Source: Aquamicrobium sp.
GTDB lineage: Bacteria > Pseudomonadota > Alphaproteobacteria > Rhizobiales > Rhizobiaceae
DNA length: 7,597 bases
Reading direction: 5' to 3'
Assembly (NCBI GenBank): GCA_014860725.1
Contig: JACZJD010000090.1
Span: 1 to 7,597, forward strand
The position numbers and the translations under genes were made by a program. Positions within the stretch are counted from its first letter, which is position 1; every line of letters begins with the position of its first letter. Shown here one piece after another: positions 5,748-7,597 of this stretch. The notes beneath the pieces were generated by a model. The model was not told the origin of the DNA and did not search any database. It saw only the letters and a program-made list of their open reading frames with translations.

Positions 5748-6572
5748 CTATTCGCCCGTCCATTCCGGCTTGCGCTTGTCCATGAAGGCGCCGATGCCTT
5801 CCTTCGCGTCCCCGGAAAGCATGTTGTCCACGATCACGCGCGACGTGTGTTCATAGGCGTCCGCCAGCCCCATCTCGAGCTGGGCGTAGAATGCCTGTTT
5901 GCCGAGGCGCACCGCCGTCGGCGACTTGGCGGCGATGGTCGCGGCATACTTGTCCACCACCTGGTTGAGATATTCCGGCGGCACGACGCGGTTGACGAGC
6001 CCGAACTCGCGAGCCGTCGCCGCGTCGATCATCTCGCCGGTCAGCAGCATCTCCATCGCGTGCTTCGGCTTGACCTTGCGCGACAGCGCCACCGCCGGCG
6101 TGGAGCAGAACAGGCCGACGTCGATGCCGTTGACGCCGAAGCGCGAGCGGTCGGATGCGATGGCAAGATCGCAGCTCGCCACGAGCTGGCAGCCGGCTGC
6201 GGTGGCAATGCCGTCCACGGCCGCGATCACTGGCTTCGGCAGGCCGACGATCGTCTGCATCATCCGCGAGCAATCCGAGAAGGTGCGTTCGAAGAAGGCG
6301 CGGCCGCCATCGGCGTCGCCGCGATGCGCCGTCATCTCCTTCAGGTCGTGGCCGCCGGAGAACAGCTTGCCGGACGCGGCCACCACCACCACGCGCACCG
6401 CGCGGTCGGCGGCTGCGGCGTCGAGCGCCTCCTGCAGGGCGGCGATCGTCGCCAGCGACAGCGCGTTGGCGGGCGGGTTGGCGAGGGTGAGCCTGAGCAC
6501 GCCGCCCTCGCGGTCGGCCGTCACCAGCGCCCCGCTCTCGCGCTCGCCGCGTATCGCCACCACCTCGGCCAT
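5748..6572 (-). CDS. Enoyl-CoA hydratase/isomerase (crotonase) family protein, ECHDC3-like
   Basis: A 274-residue crotonase-fold protein, normal length for the family, expected to bind an acyl-CoA in the cytoplasm. The oxyanion-hole segments are SGGHDLKE at 72-79 and GIATAAGCQL at 121-130. FGVNGIDVGLFCSTPAVALSR at 145-165 and the C-terminal EGIGAFMDKRKPEW complete the fold. Aligned by eye to mitochondrial enoyl-CoA hydratase (GCELAMMCD, QPEI), the two catalytic glutamates fall on Gln129 and Gly149, so classical hydratase chemistry is unlikely. Overall it resembles mammalian ECHDC3 and bacterial relatives annotated simply as enoyl-CoA hydratase. The start at 6572 follows GGGAGGAAGG. It is the first gene of the run leading to VOC, CoA-binding and metY, and is transcribed away from the thioesterase across a repeat-rich gap. 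The stop is TAG. Confidence 0.92.
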   Translation of the reverse strand: MAEVVAIRGERESGALVTADREGGVLRLTLANPPANALSLATIAALQEALDAAAADRAVRVVVVAASGKLFSGGHDLKEMTAHRGDADGGRAFFERTFSDCSRMMQTIVGLPKPVIAAVDGIATAAGCQLVASCDLAIASDRSRFGVNGIDVGLFCSTPAVALSRKVKPKHAMEMLLTGEMIDAATAREFGLVNRVVPPEYLNQVVDKYAATIAAKSPTAVRLGKQAFYAQLEMGLADAYEHTSRVIVDNMLSGDAKEGIGAFMDKRKPEWTGE

Positions 6573-6590
6573 GCCTTCCTCCCTCTCGTG

Positions 6591-6615
6591 CGCCCGGCAG
6601 CCGGCCCGCCGGGCG
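6591..6615. repeat. Inverted repeat 1 in the divergent gap (crotonase leader)
   Basis: Perfect 8-base arms CGCCCGGC (6591-6598) and GCCGGGCG (6608-6615) with a 9-base loop lie about 20 bases upstream of the crotonase start codon. In a crotonase transcript this would fold just before the ribosome binding site. No T-run follows. Confidence 0.5.
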
Positions 6616-6627
6616 GAGTCGCAGGTC

Positions 6628-6650
6628 GGGGCGGAACCCCGCTCCGCCCC
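6628..6650. repeat. Inverted repeat 2 in the divergent gap
   Basis: Perfect 8-base arms GGGGCGGA (6628-6635) and TCCGCCCC (6643-6650) with a 7-base loop. It is separated from the previous hairpin by only 12 bases and abuts the next inverted repeat. No run of T long enough for a terminator follows on either strand. Confidence 0.5.
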
Positions 6651-6676
6651 TTTCCCAAAAATTGCTCCAAGGGAAA
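6651..6676. repeat. Inverted repeat 3 in the divergent gap (AT-rich)
   Basis: Arms TTTCCC (6651-6656) and GGGAAA (6671-6676) flank a 14-base AT-leaning spacer. It is directly adjacent to inverted repeat 2. This is one of the few AT-rich patches in the gap, so a promoter for either divergent gene might lie here, but I find no convincing -35/-10 pair. Confidence 0.35.
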
Positions 6677-6687
6677 ACTAGCACTTG

Positions 6688-6708
6688 CCGGGTTGAAGGG
6701 AAGCCCGG
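6688..6708. repeat. Inverted repeat 4 in the divergent gap
   Basis: Arms CCGGG (6688-6692) and CCCGG (6704-6708) flank an 11-base purine-rich spacer. Alone it is weak; it is listed because it is the fourth in a row in this gap. Confidence 0.3.
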
Positions 6709-6722
6709 AAATGGCCACACTC

Positions 6723-6747
6723 GCTTGACGTTTACGGAAACGGAAGC
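6723..6747. promoter_or_regulatory. Palindromic operator-like site in the crotonase/thioesterase divergent gap
   Basis: The core is CGTTT-ACGG-AAACG (6729-6742). Flanking GCTT (6723-6726) and AAGC (6744-6747) extend it to an imperfect dyad of 25 bases with one extra base on the left side. It lies 20 bases before the thioesterase start and about 150 bases before the crotonase start. The size and symmetry fit a dimeric regulator. The ACGTTTACG-like core reminds me of operators of acyl-CoA or branched-chain catabolism regulators such as LiuR, but that comparison is from memory. Confidence 0.4.
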
Positions 6748-6767
6748 CTTGGGAGGACGAGGGGCAG

Positions 6768-7211
6768 ATGAGCACATACCAGCCGCTGATGACGGCCGAC
6801 AAGGTGAACGACCTCCTGAAGCAGGTCTATCCGCAGCTCAACGAGGATTTTTCCTACTATGTCGCGACCGAGGTGTTCCCGGGCGGCTGCACGGTGCGGC
6901 TCAATGCCGGCGAGCGGCACCTGCGGCCGGGCAACACGGTCTCCGGCCCGTCGCTGTTCACGCTGGCCGACATCGGCGGCTATGTCTGCGTGCTGACCCA
7001 CGCCACGCCCGACGCGCTGTCGGTGACGACCAACCTCAACATCAACTTCATGCGCAAGGCCGAGGCCGGGCCGGTCGACGGCCACTGCCGCATCCTGAAG
7101 CTCGGCAGGAGCCTGATGGTGTTCGACGTCGAGATGGTCGCGGGGCCGGACAGGCATGTCGTGGCGCACGCGACCGGCACCTATTCGATCCCGCCGAAGC
7201 GAAATCCATGA
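6768..7211 (+). CDS. PaaI-family hotdog-fold thioesterase
   Basis: A 147-residue single hotdog domain, the usual length for PaaI-type acyl-CoA thioesterases, which hydrolyse acyl-CoA or aryl-CoA in the cytoplasm. The central helix with its preceding loop is RPGNTVSGPSLFTLADIGGYV at about 53-73; Asp68 in LAD is the likely catalytic acid. The following strands include LSVTTNLNINFMRKA at 84-98, where the TNLNINF edge strand is typical, then HCRILKLGRSLMVFDVEM and VAHATGTYSIP. The HGG motif common in this family is replaced by NTVSGP (56-61), a variation seen in other subgroups. The start at 6768 follows a GGGAGGACGAGGGG purine block. It is divergent from the crotonase, with an operator-like palindrome in between, and upstream of rplM on the same strand, from which a terminator and promoter separate it. 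The substrate is not predictable. Confidence 0.9.
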   Translation: MSTYQPLMTADKVNDLLKQVYPQLNEDFSYYVATEVFPGGCTVRLNAGERHLRPGNTVSGPSLFTLADIGGYVCVLTHATPDALSVTTNLNINFMRKAEAGPVDGHCRILKLGRSLMVFDVEMVAGPDRHVVAHATGTYSIPPKRNP

Positions 7212-7233
7212 GGTAAATCGATACCTCTTTTCT
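7210..7233 (+). terminator. Short intrinsic terminator of the thioesterase gene
   Basis: Perfect arms GAGGTA (7210-7215) and TACCTC (7222-7227) with a 6-base loop are followed at once by TTTTCT (7228-7233). The stem begins within the TGA stop codon. It is short and only half GC, so termination may be partial. It is the only hairpin plus T-run I see in the window. Confidence 0.55.
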
Positions 7234-7283
7234 AACCTCTTGTTTTCACTGGATTATTCGAGCAACATTCCGGATTTCCCGGG

Positions 7284-7312
7284 TTGACGCTGCGCGACGC
7301 ACGCTCTATAAG
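7284..7312 (+). promoter_or_regulatory. Strong sigma-70-type promoter of rplM
   Basis: TTGACG (7284-7289), a 17-base spacer and TATAAG (7307-7312) match the housekeeping consensus at 5 of 6 positions in each box. The expected start is at 7317-7321, giving rplM a leader of about 140 bases. It lies in the low-GC stretch after the thioesterase terminator. This is the best promoter match in the window, as suits a ribosomal protein operon. Confidence 0.8.
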
Positions 7313-7317
7313 CCGCC

Positions 7318-7452
7318 ATGAACGCAGCGACCCCTTCCGGGCCGCCGTTTTCATGTTGGCACGGCGTCGCGCCGGCGCCAACGCAAGCAACAAGAAACGC
7401 CTTTTCCGTCCCCGGCCCGACCCCGGACGGACAGGTTCGACAAGAAAGCTGA
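7318..7452 (+). CDS. Possible 44-codon leader ORF ahead of rplM (doubtful)
   Basis: An uninterrupted frame starts with ATG at 7318, which is where transcription from the 7284-7312 promoter should begin, so it could be read as a leaderless message. It ends with TGA at 7450-7452, five bases before the rplM start and in another frame. The translation begins [19 protein letters not shown] and ends PDGQVRQES. It resembles nothing I know. Against it: about 63 percent of third positions are G or C, well below the strong third-position GC bias evident by eye in the neighbouring genes, and codons such as AGA occur. It could couple translation to rplM, or be chance. Confidence 0.2.
   Translation: MNAATPSGPPFSCWHGVAPAPTQATRNAFSVPGPTPDGQVRQES
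7355..7382 (+). ncRNA. rplM leader hairpin 1
   Basis: GTTGGC (7355-7360) pairs with GCCAAC (7377-7382), and inside it GGCG (7363-7366) pairs with CGCC (7370-7373) over a TCG loop, giving a ten-pair stem with a small internal loop. It lies in the transcribed leader of rplM. Ribosomal protein leaders are often autoregulatory, but I cannot match this to a known family. Confidence 0.4.
7406..7430 (+). ncRNA. rplM leader hairpin 2
   Basis: CCGT (7406-7409) plus CCGG (7412-7415) pair with CCGG (7423-7426) plus ACGG (7427-7430), with a 2-base bulge and a 7-base loop. It ends 27 bases before the rplM start and has no T-run. Together with hairpin 1 it leaves a short unpaired purine-rich stretch in front of rplM. 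Confidence 0.4.
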
Positions 7453-7457
7453 AAACC

Positions 7458-7597
7458 ATGGCAACCTTTTCGCAGAAGCCTGCGGATGTGGTGAAGAAGT
7501 GGGTGCTGATCGACGCCGAGGGTCTCGTCGTCGGCCGTCTCGCCTCCCTCGTCGCCAACCGTCTGCGCGGCAAGCACAAGCCCACCTTCACCCCCCA
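7458..7597 (+). CDS. rplM: 50S ribosomal protein L13 (N-terminal 46 codons; rest off the window)
   Basis: L13 binds 23S rRNA early in assembly of the large ribosomal subunit. The visible residues [15 protein letters not shown], then [15 protein letters not shown] and [10 protein letters not shown] at 35-44, are the conserved L13 start; the extra dozen residues ahead of KWVLIDA are typical of Rhizobiales. The frame is open to the right edge, so completeness cannot be checked; rpsI would be expected next. The Shine-Dalgarno sequence is weak (AGAAAG and GAAAA around 7443-7455), in contrast with the strong sites of the other genes here. That suggests initiation is helped by leader structure or by coupling to translation just upstream. 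Transcription should come from the strong promoter at 7284-7312. Confidence 0.96.
   Translation, partial: MATFSQKPADVVKKWVLIDAEGLVVGRLASLVANRLRGKHKPTFTP

Noticed and set aside
6155..6490. A plus-strand frame of about 110 codons antisense to the crotonase
   Set aside because: The translation is largely Arg, Ser and Pro, which is typical of a shadow frame in GC-rich coding sequence.
1..7597. Mobile elements, CRISPR arrays, toxin-antitoxin pairs, tRNA genes or attachment sites
   Set aside because: No transposase or integrase motifs, no regularly spaced repeats, no cloverleaf and no gene pair of that type; all genes look like resident chromosomal genes of similar composition.

Overview
The window is a GC-rich stretch of ordinary chromosome from an alphaproteobacterium, most likely of the order Hyphomicrobiales (Rhizobiales). 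I base this on the clpP-clpX order, the form of the ClpX and ClpP proteins, an L13 beginning [15 protein letters not shown], and the promoter types. These attributions rest on recognition of protein families, not on any search. There is no sign of a mobile element, phage, CRISPR array, tRNA or rRNA.

Layout. Seven complete genes and one partial gene lie on the minus strand, and one complete and one partial gene on the plus strand. Reading the minus strand from right to left: an ECHDC3-like crotonase (5748-6572), a VOC-fold protein (5243-5731), a CoA-binding protein (4725-5246) and metY (3377-4660) form a tight, probably single transcription unit with gaps of 16, -4 and 64 bases. A cupin (2972-3322) follows 54 bases later and may belong to it. 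Then come a sarcosine-oxidase-like flavoenzyme (1716-2843), clpP (940-1572) and the first 216 codons of clpX (1-650). The 195 bases at 6573-6767 separate the crotonase from a divergent plus-strand PaaI-type thioesterase (6768-7211). A short terminator follows the thioesterase, then a strong sigma-70-type promoter, a leader of about 140 bases and the start of rplM (7458 onward).

How the genes work together. ClpX unfolds substrates and feeds them to the ClpP chamber. clpP has a good match to the alphaproteobacterial heat-shock (RpoH) promoter, while clpX has its own housekeeping-type promoter in the 289-base gap. The crotonase, CoA-binding protein and thioesterase all handle CoA or acyl-CoA in their families, so the divergent pair suggests a small acyl-CoA housekeeping module. 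MetY makes homocysteine from O-acetylhomoserine and sulfide, and I see no clear biochemical link between it and its operon neighbours.

I did not find an obvious new multi-gene system. The items most worth a second look are: a possible leaderless 44-codon leader ORF, with hairpins, ahead of rplM; a dense run of inverted repeats plus a palindromic operator-like site in the divergent gap; a 16-base tandem duplication carrying the ribosome binding site of the cupin gene; and two enzymes lacking family catalytic residues (the crotonase lacks both glutamates, the oxidase lacks an active-site histidine).
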